Assembly: GCA_020912385.1 (NCBI GenBank)
Contig: CP087210.1
Span: forward strand, 62,001-126,000
From: Neofusicoccum parvum
Taxonomy: Eukaryota > Ascomycota > Dothideomycetes > Botryosphaeriales > Botryosphaeriaceae
Reading direction: 5' to 3'
DNA length: 64,000 nucleotides
The stretch's first letter is position 1; each line of letters begins with the position of its first letter. The translations under genes and the position numbers were made by a program. Shown here one piece after another: positions 45,656 to 57,450 of the stretch. The notes under the pieces are model-generated. The model had not been told where the DNA came from. It did no database searches and saw only the letters and a program-made list of their open reading frames with translations.

Positions 45656-46051
45656 TCACAACCGACTTTTGACGGTGCGTTTGGTGGTCTGCTCATCAAG
45701 CTGGCTGGCCTTTCTTTCGACCCATTTGATCTGGGCCAAGCAGGAGCGAGCAAGCTTCACCAATCCCTCTACCTCTACGCCGTCGTAGTTATTGTACGGT
45801 CGTGGCATGCGCCTGGTGGATTTAGGCGTCACCTTGAGACCAGCAGCCTTCGCCTTGCGGCGCAACACTCCCCTGGCGATAGCAAATTGTCGGAACCGTT
45901 CGTTGATTGTTCGCACCAGTTCCTCTCGGGACAGAGACTCGAGCGTCGGGCGGTGTGCTGGTGGCTGCCCGCCGTCAGGGGATGCGGGCTGGATGGCCGA
46001 CTCTCCGCTGGAGGGCTTGGTGCGCAGTGGTAGAGGGTGCTCGGTTGACAT
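45656..46051 (-). CDS. Small hypothetical protein
   Basis: An intronless 131-aa frame from ATG 46051. The first 40 residues are Pro/Ser-rich; the remainder is helical and basic (ELVRTINERFRQFAIARGVL, RRMPRPYNNYDG). I do not recognise a family. The run of alternating hydrophobic and charged residues makes a real small protein plausible. Alternatively it is a chance frame. Confidence 0.4.
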   Translation of the reverse strand: MSTEHPLPLRTKPSSGESAIQPASPDGGQPPAHRPTLESLSREELVRTINERFRQFAIARGVLRRKAKAAGLKVTPKSTRRMPRPYNNYDGVEVEGLVKLARSCLAQIKWVERKASQLDEQTTKRTVKSRL

Positions 46052-47724
46052 GATGGCGGATGGGATCGGTGGTGGGATGGCGGATGGAAGGCTCCGTCAC
46101 CGTTGGGGATTTCTCCGCCGCTGCAGCCTGCCAGGCAGGATTCCCCGCACCGTGAAAGTGGTGGCCGCTACGATCTCCATTCCTGCTGCGCACTTCCATC
46201 CAGATCCTGCGGTTGAATGTTTTGCAGATACCCCGCCTCGCTACTCCCGGCGATAAAGATAGCACGCGCATGGGCAGGCTGTCTATGTGCGACATCTGAG
46301 CCAAAGTCCAGCGCATCAGAGCGGGCGGGGATGCCGGGATTCGAGGCTGCGGCCCTTGTTTATGCACGAGAAAATGACTTCATGCCTCGATCTGCAAACC
46401 CTCGACCGTTTGACTTGACCGTTGGACGCTTGGCTGGCGTTCCCTGTGCCGCTTCCGCGACCAGTGTTTCGTTTGCCGGCCGCCCCTGGGAGCCTGTCGA
46501 CCGCGAGCTGGCACAGCTGCTCGCACACAGCCCGGCAGCAGCGACACCAGCACAGCCCTCGAACCTCGAACCTCCTGCAGACTCTCGCGCTGCAGGCTCC
46601 GATCCGCAGTGCCTGGCGCAGGGGCAGGCCGACCCGTGCCCCGGCTGATCGCCACCGGGCTGCCTGGCGATCCTCGCGTGGCAGCGGGCTCGCCTGGGCT
46701 GGTTCGTGGCTGCTGCCGGCCTGACGCCCCGCGCAACCTGCCGCTCCCATCAGGCCATGATCAGCCAAGGCGTCGTCGCCTGGGCTTTCTTGCTGTTCCT
46801 GGAGCGCGCACGATACGAGCAGCAGTGTTATTTCACCGAGATCCACCCTCCAGACGGGGCCCGCCGTGATCTCCGGCTGCTGATCTGCGGAGAAACACCT
46901 GGCGGCGAGCCTTGCGACTCCACACGCGCTGGGATGGCTGAAGTGTCTGTCGTTGATGGCCGGGGCCGCGGTGCCTGTGGTCGACTAAGCAGAGCAGTCC
47001 CGAACGCCCGAAGAGTCTCGAAGCGTGCCTCCCTCGACCGTTCCTGGACCGAGCAGCAGGGCTGCATTAGCGAGCCCCGGCGCTGCGGTCGAGCGGCCAC
47101 GGCGGCGTTGAAGACGCCAACCTCCGGCCGGCTGGCTGACGACGAGGCCTCCGTGGCATGACTGGTGCCAAATGAGGCCCAGCCACGATGGCGAACATCC
47201 GCATCTGCACGCAGAGACGGCGCTCGCGGGAGCGGGCAGCGCGGCTACCGCGAGATCGGCCTCTCTATAGCGCCGAGCTGCCAGTCCGCCTTGGGGCTCC
47301 GGTCCGCCTCTGCGCCTGGCCAGCTCCCTTCTCCCTGCGGGTGGCGCGCTAGCATCCTTCGCCGCGCCGCTGCGGCTTCGGGCGCTGTGTTTTCGACGCC
47401 CATCTGCGGTTCGCGAGCGCGGCCGGCCAATGGGAGCGGGGCGTTAATTCGAGGGCCACGCTTCCGGCGTCGCAAAGTGCCGCATCGCACCATCCCCCGT
47501 CGTGCGGCCGGCATGGTCCCTAGTCGAGGCCTTGGGCAGAGCGCGGGGAAAGCCATGTTCCACGATTGAGCTTATCTGACTGCTGCGGCGCGACTGTCCT
47601 TAAGCATCATGCCCTCCTTGCAGGCATCACCGTGCTCCCTCTATTTCCTCTACCCCAAGGCCGAGCGCCTCCCCCACCACCACCCTCCTGTCCTCCAGTG
47701 TCTGTTGTTTGCACACGCCGCAGG
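46052..47724. other. GC-rich stretch without a supportable gene
   Basis: About 1.7 kb with many overlapping frames in all registers, rich in Arg, Ala, Pro and Ser, with no domain. It must contain the promoter of the 7TM gene to the right. No tRNA or tandem repeat seen. Confidence 0.45.
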
Positions 47725-49165
47725 ATGGGCGGCGGCCTGCATCCCCCGCAATCGCTCCTCGTCGAGTGGGCCACGGACCGGGAGAAGTATCCGTACGGCG
47801 AGCGGCGAGGACCCACGATGATCATCCTCCTGGCGGTTCTGCTTGCCATGACGCTGACCGTCGTGGGGGCAAGACTGTGGGCGCGCTGCAAGATCCGACG
47901 CAACGCCGGGCTGGACGACTGGCTGATCGTCGCGGCACTGGTACGTTGCAGCGGGAGCACACACTTGGGGCAGTCCCACTGACAGACACCAGCCCGTTCT
48001 TCTCTGCTATGACGCCTGCCACGTTCTGGGTGCGTGAACCACCGCCTCGTCCGACCTCGCCGCTAACCGACCACGCAGGCTTCTTCCTCTACGGCATCGA
48101 CCGCCACGCGTGGGAAGTCACGGTGCCGATGGCGGTCAACGTCCGCATCGTCACGTGGGGCATCTCGTGCAGCTACATGATCATCACGTCGCTGGTCAAG
48201 ATCTCGATCCTGTGCTTCTACCGGCGGCTGAGCGAGGGCAGCGTGACGCGGTCGTGGATCTGGATCGTGCGCGGGTTCATGGGCTTCGTGATCGCGTACG
48301 CCTTCGTCTTCACGCTGATGCTCTTCGTCGACTGCCGGCCGTTCGACGCCTTCTGGAACAAGCTCAACCCGCAGTGGGCGCTGGCCCACAACTACACCTG
48401 CTTCAACGAGGGCGCCGACTTCATCGCCTCCGCCGTGGTCAGCGTGATCCAGGACGCCGCCGTGTGCATCCTGCCGCTGCTGGTCGTGCGCCGGCTGCAG
48501 ATGCCGCGGAAGCAGAAGCTCGCGCTGGCGGGGCTGTTCGGCGTTGGATTTTTGTAAGCCCCTGAGCACCACCTATAGAACACCCCCGGCTAACCCCCTC
48601 GCGCAGCCTCTGCTTCTGCGGCATCATGCGGGTCGCGTACATGTACATCATCTACTACAAGACGTACGACACCACGTGGGAAGCCTTCCCGGTGTGGTCG
48701 TGGACGCTGGTCGAGACGCACTTCGCCATCATGTGCGCGTCGGCGCCGGCGCTCAAGCTCTTCTTCCGCCGCATGCTCGCGCCCACGTCCATCGACAGCT
48801 ACACCAACCGCCAGCGCGCCGAGTACAACAACTTCGGGTCCGGCAGCGGCGGCGGCAAGAACGGCACCGGCCGCAGCAAGCCGGACGACGCCGAGATCTA
48901 CATGGAGGACATGATCGCCTACCGCGCCGCCCGCGCCGCCGCCGACCAGGCCGAGAAGGACTCGCCCATCTTCGCCGTGTTCCCGGAGCGCAGGGGGACC
49001 AAGGACGGCGCCAACATCACGGTGACGCAGGAAGTCGACGTGATCTTCTCGCAGCGGCGGAGCGACAACGGCGACGCCCTGAGCGGGGCCGAGACGGCGA
49101 GCAAGGGGCCCAGCAGGGCGAGTAATGAGAGCTTGCTGGAGGACCCGTTTGCGGGGGGGAGGTGA
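47725..49165 (+). CDS. Integral membrane protein, fungal rhodopsin-domain (PTH11-like) 7TM
   Basis: Four exons are inferred (47725-47940, 47993-48029, 48079-48553, 48607-49165), giving about 428 aa. The second is only 37 nt; the intron after it has a GCTAAC branch site. The first helix is MIILLAVLLAMTLTVVGARL, then RNAGLDDWLIVAAL, YSMI-type helices with VKISILCFYRRLS, VFTLMLFVDCRPFDAFW (conserved CRPF-like), PLLVVRRLQMPRKQKLALAG and WEAFPVWSWTLVETHFAIMC. A cytoplasmic tail of about 130 residues, Gly/Ser-rich then acidic, follows. This is the layout of PTH11-like receptors without a CFEM domain. It probably senses a surface or nutrient signal (inference). Confidence 0.85.
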
Positions 49166-49560
49166 CACGACTGAATGTCTGGAGTTTTCTGCTTTCCTGT
49201 CCCAAAAGATATCTACATTATGTCTAATTTCCATACCCACATTCCAGCCAAGGGTGATCGGCTGTCCGGCCGCAAGCCGAGAAGCGCAAAACACACTACA
49301 GACGACCCCTCCATCCTGGCGCGGCGCGTAAGCATGAAGTGTCTCACGCCCAGTTGTCGGAAACCCACCGGCGGGCGGGACCTAGGGCGTGTAAAGTATA
49401 ATCCGGCGCCACGACTCCTCGCACCGCCTCCAACACCGCAGACGTGACTAACTTTACATGCTACACACACGTCCGCTGAAGATCAGCACATGCTCAAAGA
49501 CGTCAACCTCCTCGCAGCCATCCCGTCCCGCGCGCCCCGCACGCAGCCCTCCCTCCCTCT
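49166..49560. other. Convergent intergenic stretch
   Basis: 395 bp between the 3' ends of two convergent genes; presumably both terminator regions. Nothing else recognised. Confidence 0.4.
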
Positions 49561-52073
49561 TCACGTGAAATCAATCTCCAAGAACAGCAGGCTGTTGTAC
49601 GAGTCCCCAAACGCGCCGGCGCCCGCAGCTCCCTCGCCCAGCACGTCCCCAAAAAACGCGCCCAGCGTATCCTCCACCTCCATCCCGTCCGCCACCGACG
49701 CAGCCGCACCCGCACCCCCACCCACCCACGCTGCCGCCGCCGCAACACCCCCGCCACCAACCACCGCCTCCTCCTCCGCGCCCGCATTCAGCACCGCGCA
49801 CTCCCGCAGCTGCACCGTCAACTCCGGCAGCGCCTGCGCCGTCCACCCCACCGCCTCCATCCCGCGCATGATGGCCAGACACTCGGCGATGGCGTCGCGC
49901 GCGGCGGCGGCGCCGTCGTCCCCGTCCCCGTCCTTGCCCTCCCGCCCCCCCAGCACGAGCACCAGCCGGAAGATCTGCACCAGCTCCAGCAGGCACGAGC
50001 AGTCGAAATTCACCAAGCTGCTCAGACACCGCGTGGCCGCCATCGCGCGCGCGACGCCCAGCGCCTCGCCCGCCGCATCGACGCACGCGTCGGCCAGGTC
50101 CGCGAAGTCGCGCGGCGGCGTTTCCGTCGCGGCGCGGCGGCGCAGGGCCGAGTGCAGGACGAAGGGGCGGGTGACGAGCACGACGTTGGACCAGTAAGTC
50201 AGGTGGAGGACGCCGACGGCGCGGCGGTGCGAGGGCGCGGCGTGGGCGAGCTGGCGCAGGTGCGGCGGGAGGGCGGCGAGCCAGGCGCGGAGGGAGGAGA
50301 GGAGCGCGCGGATGGTGGCGAGGGAGACGGTGGGAGGGTGGCGGCGCGTGGGCGGTGGGTGCGCGTGCAGGCTGGAGCGGATGCGTCGCGAGAGCGTGCA
50401 GAGGCTGGAGGCGGCGGCGAGGAAGCCCATGGGCGTGTTGGGGCCGGGGCCGAGGATCTGAGGGGGGGCGGGTTAGTGGGGGGAGTGGTGGGGGAGCGGG
50501 GGGCGGACTTGTTCGGAGGGCATTTGGACCTGGATGTCGTGCATTTCTTCGACCACGGCGCACGGGTTGCCGTAGCGGTGCGCGATCTCGTAGTCGAGCA
50601 GGTAGAGCGTCCACCAGATGCGGCGGTTCTGCTCCCGCTCGAGACGGCCGCGGGAGGGCGGTGCTTTCTCCACGTGCAGGCCGAGCGAGTAGGCGGTGCG
50701 CACGGCCGTGCCGATGTACAGGTAGGCCGCGTTGGTGTAGCACTCGACCTGGTGGGCTAGCGCCTGCGGGGGTGGTTAGCGGTGGTCCGCAGGGGACAGG
50801 TAGTGGGACAGTGAGGGGACAATGGTAGGACAATTAATGGACAGTGAGGGGACAGTGAGGGGATAGTGAGTGGGATAGTGAATGAATGGGACAGTGAATG
50901 GGACAACAAGTGAAACAGAGCGCACCAGCAGACACAGCGCCCTAACACTGTCGACGTCAGCCTCGTCGTGGACCTGGGGCACCAGCGTCTTCGCCATGAC
51001 CAGATACTCGGCCGTCGTCTTCTGGCCGGGCACCTCGACGCCGGCACTGCCGATGGCGAAGATGGAGTACAAACAGCACAGCCACGAGGCGCTGGCGATG
51101 ACGCCGCCGGTCATGTAGGTCTCGTGCACGCGCTCGTGGAACTGCTCGGTCGAGAACAGCCAGTACAGGCAGTGCAGGTCGTCGAAGTAGCGCTGGCTGC
51201 AGGCCGAGGCGAGCTCGAGCGGCGGCAGGAAGACGGGGTCCTGGGCGTCGCGGCCGACGGAGCTCTCGGGCGTCTGCGGCGGCAGGCTGGTGGTGGCGAG
51301 CGGCTGGATGATGTCGCGGTCGGGCTTCTGCTCGACGTGGTCGGCCTTGATCATGCGGATGGCCGCGTTGAAGCCGATGGACGAGTCCATGCCGACGTGA
51401 CCTGTGGCGGCACCGTCAGCTCCGCCGCGTCGGGGGCGCTGGGGGGCACCTGCGGTAGTTGCCCCGCGAGTCGATCATCAGGCAGCCCAGCTGCTCCTGC
51501 AGCGCCTGGATCTCCTGGATCGTCGGGCTCTCGCGGCCGGCGGCGGGCGCCTCGTCGTCGGCCGGCGTGGCGGGCGTCTCGCAGCCATCGGGCAGCTCGT
51601 GGGCGGCGGCGCCCTCCAGGCCCTCCAGCCGCGCGCACAGCGCCTTCAGCGACGGCAGGTTGAACTGCAGGTCGGGCAGGTAGTGGCGCAGGATGTCGGT
51701 CATGCAGCGGTACTCCTCCTCGGACACGTGGTAGTAGGGCCGCTTCTTGCGGCGGTTGAGGTCCGTCTTGCACGGCGCGTTGATGGACGCGCAGTACTGG
51801 CATGGGCCGGGCACTGCCGGGTTCGGTCAGCACTGCGCTGGCGAGCGAGCCGCATCGGGGGCCGGGGGGGCAGACCTGGTTCCACGCACTGGCACCGCGG
51901 CGGAGAGTGAGCGGCGGCCCGTCAGTGTCGAGCAGCGGCGCGGGGGCGCGTACCTTGGTCTTGCGGTTCTTGCAGCGGTCGCAGCTCACCGCGGTGCGCT
52001 TCTTCCGCACGTTCTGCCCCGTGCTCTTCGCGGCCGGCGGGGCGCTGGCGGACGGGCCCGGCGCAGGCGGCAT
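49561..52073 (-). CDS. Zn2Cys6 transcription factor with a 13-nt microexon
   Basis: Six exons are inferred: 52073-51954, 51888-51876, 51813-51450, 51401-50926, 50763-50509 and 50457-49561, about 700 aa. Exon 1 gives SCDRCKNRKTK, the 13-nt exon adds the third Cys (CVEP), and exon 3 gives PGPCQYCASINAPC, completing the Zn2Cys6 cluster. The middle homology region has NAAYLYIGTAVRTAYSLGLH and RRIWWTLYLLDYE. The C-terminus is Ala/Gly-rich. The junction of exons 3 and 4 is one base out of phase with canonical GT-AG ends, although NYR and HVGMDSS clearly belong together, so that boundary is unsettled. Probably regulates the SnoaL/decarboxylase neighbours (inference). Confidence 0.75.
50800..50916. 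repeat. Degenerate tandem repeat inside a regulator intron
   Basis: The 162-nt intron 50764-50925 consists largely of imperfect repeats of a unit like GGGACAGTGAG on the plus strand (GGGACAGTGAG, GGGACAATGG, GGACAGTGAG, GGATAGTGAG and so on). This explains its unusual length compared with the 50-65 nt introns nearby. Confidence 0.75.
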
Positions 52074-52823
52074 GGCGAGGTAGGCTGGATGGTTCCGAGG
52101 GGGGGGGATGCTGAGGAGGAAGCGCACGGCGAGTCGAAGAAACGGAGTGGACAATGCGGGGAAGCTCGCGCAGGGGTCGCCCGTTGAGCCGCAGCCGCCC
52201 AGGCCTCCCTCGAGCCCAAAAGTAAAAAGCCTATCCGCCGGCGCTGCACCTGGATGCAATGCCCGTAGCAAGTGTGCGCCGCGGCGGAGGCCAATGGCGG
52301 GCGGCCCGGCGCGAGGTGCGCGGCATGATCGACCGCCCTGTCCCCGTTCTCTGCCGCCGGCAACACCAACACCAGCGCCAGCAGGCGGTGGCAGTGTCGC
52401 GCCGGATGCTTGCCCGAGAGCCGCGGGTGCCTGCGCGAACCTCCCGCAAGAGCCGCCATCGGCCGGGCCGGCACTGATCTGGCAGCGCAGCCGCAGGCTC
52501 TGCTCGTGTCTGCCATGCCGAGTCAACACGTCAGATGTGGGTCGGCAGGCGATCTGCAGGGACGCGGGAAGGCGTTGCGGGGGTGGGGCAGCAGCTCTCC
52601 ATGCGGGCCCCTCGTCGGCACCATCCACCCGACCGCCCTCGCAGCCCACCAGCCGGCCGCCGAGGCGGGGAATCCGAGCTGCTCTTGTGCGTGAGCGGGG
52701 AATGCGGTCCCTTCGCACGTCATCCGCCCGGGCGGCGAGGTCGACGGCCGGCATAAATGATGCCTCGCCGCCGTGCTCACTGGCGCCTGAGCCGTCCGAC
52801 CTGCCTCCCTGAACCACCGCACT
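52074..52823. promoter_or_regulatory. Divergent promoter region
   Basis: 750 bp between the Zn2Cys6 regulator and the divergent SnoaL-like gene. GC-rich; overlapping frames on both strands have no family resemblance. Confidence 0.45.
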
Positions 52824-53665
52824 CATGGCCGAGTCCCAGGTCGCCCAGCTGCAAGCGCAGGTCGAGGCGCTGACCCAGCGGCTCAACAAGGTGCAAGGTA
52901 CGGCACGCCGCAGCAGAACGAGAAGGACACCGAGCTGACCGCGGCGCAGACGAGGCCGAGGTCCGCAAGCTGCACCACAAGTACGGCTACTACCTGGACA
53001 AGTGCCTGTACAAGCAGGTCGTCGACCTGTTCGCCGACCACCCCGACACCATCGTCGAGTTCCTGGGCGGCCGCTACCGCCGCAAGGAGGGCGTGCGGCG
53101 CCTGTACGTGGGCCGCTTCCAGAACGGCTTTGTCAACGGCCGCAACGGCCCGGTGCACGGCTTCCTGCTGGACCACGCCATGATGCAGGACATCATCGAC
53201 GTCGACCCCTCGGGCGAGCGCGCCTTCGGCCGGTGGCGCGCGCTGATGAGCGCCGGCGTGCACACCTCGGTCGCCGACACCCACCCGCGCGGCTTCGACG
53301 CCCAGGGCCGCCCGCGCCAGTGGTGGGAGGGCGGCGTGTACGAGAACGAGTACATCAAGGAGGGCGGCGTGTGGAAGATCTTCAAGTACCGCTACTTCGC
53401 CTTCTGGCACGGCGACCACGCCGCCGGCTGGGCCCTGACCCAGCCCAACTACGTGCCCTTCGCCACCACCACCTTCCCCGCCGACCAGTACGGCCCCGAC
53501 GAGCTGGTGCAGCAGAAGCTGCTGTGGCCCGACACCCGCTGCATCCCCTTCCACTACCCCCACCCCGTGACCGGCGAGCACGTCGACGAGGACGACCTGC
53601 GCGCCCCGAAGTTCGGAGAGGACGTGAGCACCGCAGAGCCGGCGTTGTCGTTGAAAGACCACTAG
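52824..53665 (+). CDS. SnoaL-like (NTF2-fold) protein
   Basis: Two exons (52824-52897, 52950-53665) give about 262 aa. Exon 1 is a short helical lead (QVAQLQAQVEALTQRLNKVQ). After the 52-nt intron comes HHKYGYYLDKCLYKQVVDLF, the opening helix of SnoaL-like polyketide-cyclase/dehydratase-fold proteins, then YVGRFQNGF, GVHTSVADTHPRGF and WKIFKYRYFAFWHGD. The fold is a cone-shaped pocket for a small hydrophobic ligand. Neighbouring on the right is an amidohydrolase-type decarboxylase gene read the same way, so the two may act on one aromatic substrate (inference). Confidence 0.8.
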
Positions 53666-53952
53666 CATTTGCCATCTAGATTTTTTGTAGTGACGGCCGG
53701 GCGGAGTTGGCAGTTCAGAGGATCCAAGAGCGAGAGAACCGGGACATAAATTGCAAGCAGCACAGCCATTTCCAGCGCCTCAGCAGTGCAATAAACCGCC
53801 GTGACGTGTTTGTGCCGCAGCCAGACACCCGCACACGCCCCCATCGAGCGTGTCGGGTGCATCGAACCGACGTGAACCCCGCCTGCACGCAGCCCATATA
53901 GCCAGCCTGACGCCCCCGATCCTGCCCCTCGTGAGACCCCACAGCACCCACC

Positions 53953-55192
53953 ATGCGCGGCACCATCGCCGTCGAGGAGGCCATCATCCCGCCCTTCCAG
54001 CACTACACCCTCGCGCAATGGCAGCCCATCCTAGCCCCGGGCGCCGACGTCGACGCCGGCGTGCAGGCGCACGGCGCCCGCCTGTCGGACATCCACGACA
54101 AGCGCCTGCAGACCATGGACGCCGAGGGCGTCGAGTACATGCTGCTGAGCCTGACGAGCCCGGGCGCGCAAGGCGAGCACGTCCGGACCGTGGCCGAGAA
54201 GGCCGCGAGCGAGGCGAACGACTGGCTCGCCGGAGAAGGTATGTAACGCGGCGACCGGGGTCCGCGCCCAACCCCAGACGCTGACCTTTCCGCAGTGAAG
54301 AAGAACCCCCGCCGGTTCGGCGCGCTGGCGGCCGTGTCGATGCATGACCCGGCCCAGGCGGCTGGGGAGCTGCGGCGCTGCGTCAGGGAGCTGGGCATGT
54401 TCGGTGGGCTGGTCAACGACTGGCAGTCGGTGGGCGCTGACGGGACTGGGAGGAGGTACTTCGATACCGAGGACTACGACGTCTTCTGGGAGACCGTGCA
54501 GGAGCTGGGTGTCCCGATCTACTTCCACCCGAGGTACCCGCCGCTTGAGGAACTCAAGACCGGCCAGGGCGTCAGTGGTGCGTACAAAGGAAGAAGCCAG
54601 ATGCTGGGTGCTGGATGCAGCTTCCATCTGGATCTGAGCTGGCATATTTATGCGGTCTGCTCAAGTGGTATGCTGCGCCGTCTCCTTTGGGATCCCTGGG
54701 CTGATGTCATGCAGGTGTGTTTGATCGGTTCCCAAAAGTCCAGATTGTCGCCGGTCATCTCGGAGAGAAGTGAGCTCTGAACTGCCTTGTAAAACATGGC
54801 TTTGGCTGATAAACAACCTGCAGCATCCCATTTAATCTGTGGCGCGCCGATCACTGGTTGAACAAGCCGCAGAAGAAGAAAACGCGTCCTTCTAAGCATG
54901 ATTACACCTACTACTTCAAGAACAACGTCCACATCACCACCTCGGGTAATTTCAACACTGCCGGGTTGAAATTCTGCATCAACGAAATAGGTCTGGAAAG
55001 ATGTCTCTACGCTATTGGTGAGTTTGTTCTTTAAAACTGAAGATCTGATGTTGACGAAACCCAGACACGCCTTATGATGTAATCGAGGAAGCACAGGAAT
55101 GGTGGAGGAACATTGATCTTCCACAGGTAGAGAAGGAGGCCGTTGCAAGGAGCAATGCCATACGGCTGTTCAACTTGCCATTGGAGAAGTAA
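53953..55192 (+). CDS. Amidohydrolase-2 family decarboxylase (2,3-dihydroxybenzoate decarboxylase-like)
   Basis: Five exons are inferred, with introns at 54239-54295, 54668-54714, 54770-54823 and 55018-55064, giving about 344 aa. The N-terminal metal-ligand strand is GTIAVEEA. Later come YFHPRYPP, GAYKGRSQMLGAG, the motif VAGHLGENIPFNLWRADHW (metal and substrate His) and TTSGNF. The C-terminal exon begins DTPYDVIEEAQEWW. This is the pattern of fungal 2,3-dihydroxybenzoate/gamma-resorcylate-type non-oxidative decarboxylases and ACMSD relatives, with a Zn or Mn centre. It probably removes CO2 from a hydroxybenzoic acid. Confidence 0.88.
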
Positions 55193-57450
55193 TGATGAAT
55201 AAGGAGTTGCAAATACAATATTCGTTCGACATTCAGGACCCTCGCAATATGGATAACTGAGAAGCAGGTGCAACCCATGATAATCCAACGGAACCATCGA
55301 GCCTACATTTTAGAATGAGTGGCTGAGTCTAAGCTATACCGTCAACTTTTTTGAATGAACCCCCTCACATACGTTTTGTGTACGATCCCTATTAGAGCCA
55401 GATTCCTTGCAAAATATGAGCAACCTATGGTGGTTTGATCGAGTCAGTACAACAGTGCAGTGCTGAAGACATTCGCGAAAAAAAACAATTCATGCCTTCT
55501 ATAAGCGGTTGAGTCCTCAGACGTGTCAGTCAGGAATTTAGCTATTTTCTTTTGTCGGCGCATAGTAACCACACCACGGAGTAGAGATAACAGTAAGGAT
55601 GTCTAGGCCTTCTCCGCTTCAATGCGAACTTATGTTAATATTTCTGAATTGAATTTGATGAGTAGTTATTCCTATGAGCGGCTCGGAGGATCCCTACTCG
55701 TGGTTCTGCATAAGAAAAACATCGAACGTTTAGTACAACTCAAATCCACACATACAAGGCATTCGTTCATGAGCCAACCCTTCTACGTGCCTCGATTTAC
55801 GTTCCATCAGTACATTTGGTAGGGTCGAGCTGGCACATCAGCAAGCATGCTAGAGAATCAACAACATATTTAGGGACTTTTGTCCAGAGCATAACGATAT
55901 CTTCTTAGACCTGTGCTTCCAGACTTCTTCGGTACCAAACAGTTTCACTATCGTTTCCTGCTTCGTCCAAGTCATTCACCAAACCCACCTATTACGCACA
56001 ACTGACATCTCAATGCCGGCGATTCCGGGACGCTCGACTTGAGAAAGGTAGGAGAAGCCGACGGAGGGTTGTCATTTGGATCCTACATGGGTGTGGTATC
56101 TACAGACTCCTCAAACCGCATGATGTACTACTTCCCGGATACGATGGGTGTGCTTGGAGTATCTCGATTCCGTATTGGCCCGCCGTCAGAGGTGCCGAAG
56201 GGAGCAGACCTCATCACACTGGCGGAAGTCAACCATGACAGCAACGACTGGACACCGGATATCCTCATGGCGGTGGACACCAAGGGAAACACCTTTTCCA
56301 CGGTGGCGTGCAGCGTGGACGGTTCTACGAATAAAGTCTTCCTGGTTTCGGATCTGGTTCAAGGGCCGCAGATGCTACAGTAGGTGGATTTAAGGTAGTC
56401 CATCACTGGAGGAGTTACCTCCAACTGTGCTGTAGTGACGTTCTTGGTGGATACTTCTAATGCCTAGGCTAGTCTTACCAAGAGCTGATCATGACAGAGA
56501 TTCATCTGTAGGCAACTCCCCATCCCTGGAGAGAATAAACTTCTAGCTTGACCAAATAGGAAGCGCCAAGTTTGCAATAAGGCATCTTTGGGTGGACTCA
56601 CGGTGCGGTCTCTTTCGGAATGTTTTCTTTGGGTAGTATTTTCAAAAATGGAAACAAAAAAGAAAACAGTAGACAAGTCCCATGTATTGTTTTCTGGCAG
56701 CCAGATAGTGAATAGATACCGTGCTCAAAGCTCTACAAAGAGTAATTCATTGTCTCGAAATTCAACTCAAAGCAATCTGATAAAGCTGGGCTCTTAGGCC
56801 GTCACCGCTATTGCGGTTGATTGGCTCTGTTTAAGATGAGTCAGCTTGTTCTACAGCCTAGTTCAGAGCGTCTTGCGAAGCTGCTTTCTCTGGGTTGGTT
56901 CAGGGTGCCGGAGCTCTGGTTGGTTGAGTGTGGGTTTACCCCGCCGTGTCAGGAACACCGCAGCAGCATCAAGTCATCTTTGGGGGCTCCAGCTTCAGAA
57001 TCAGGTGTTCTGAGAATCAACTGGGCAGACTAGATTACTTATACAAGTAATACGCAGAGTTGGCCCACAGCCCTCCCGGAGGTGTGCATACATTACCAGA
57101 GGCCACGAGGGGCAAGAGCCGCTTATCCCTACACTTTGCGCTCATAGCCCCATAGTTCCACGAAGTCAATAAACTGAATCTAAAAGCTGTGGACCCAATG
57201 CACACTCTCTCTGCAAGCGAGCTGCAGAGATCTCTTTCACTTTAACCACAAAAGCATTTTCAAGGCAGGACGCCGGGATCTCTTCCTTCGAAGCGCGGGG
57301 TCTTCGCTCAAATTGGATGATCCGCCGAGTCTGACAAGGTACTGCATTAGCGTAGTGGGGGCACAGTGCCAACGCAAGTGTTATAACCTGTCGTTCCCCT
57401 TGCATTCATGACCTCAGAGAGAGGCAAAACACCAAGCGACACAGCACAAC
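55193..57450. other. Gene-poor stretch with one unassigned fragment
   Basis: About 2.3 kb, richer in A/T than its neighbours. Apart from the unassigned frame at 56039-56383 I see only short frames. No terminal repeats, transposase motifs or RNA genes are visible, but a decayed element cannot be excluded. Confidence 0.45.
56039..56383 (+). pseudogene. Unassigned protein fragment
   Basis: A 114-codon open frame without a good start (the first codon is TTG; the first in-frame ATG lies within it, near 56087). The text looks protein-like rather than random: MMYYFPDTMGVLGVSRFRIG, GADLITLAEVNHDSNDW and NKVFLVSDLVQG, suggesting the C-terminus of a beta-rich protein. No upstream exon could be joined. 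It may be a remnant, or the last exon of a gene I failed to reconstruct. Confidence 0.4.
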
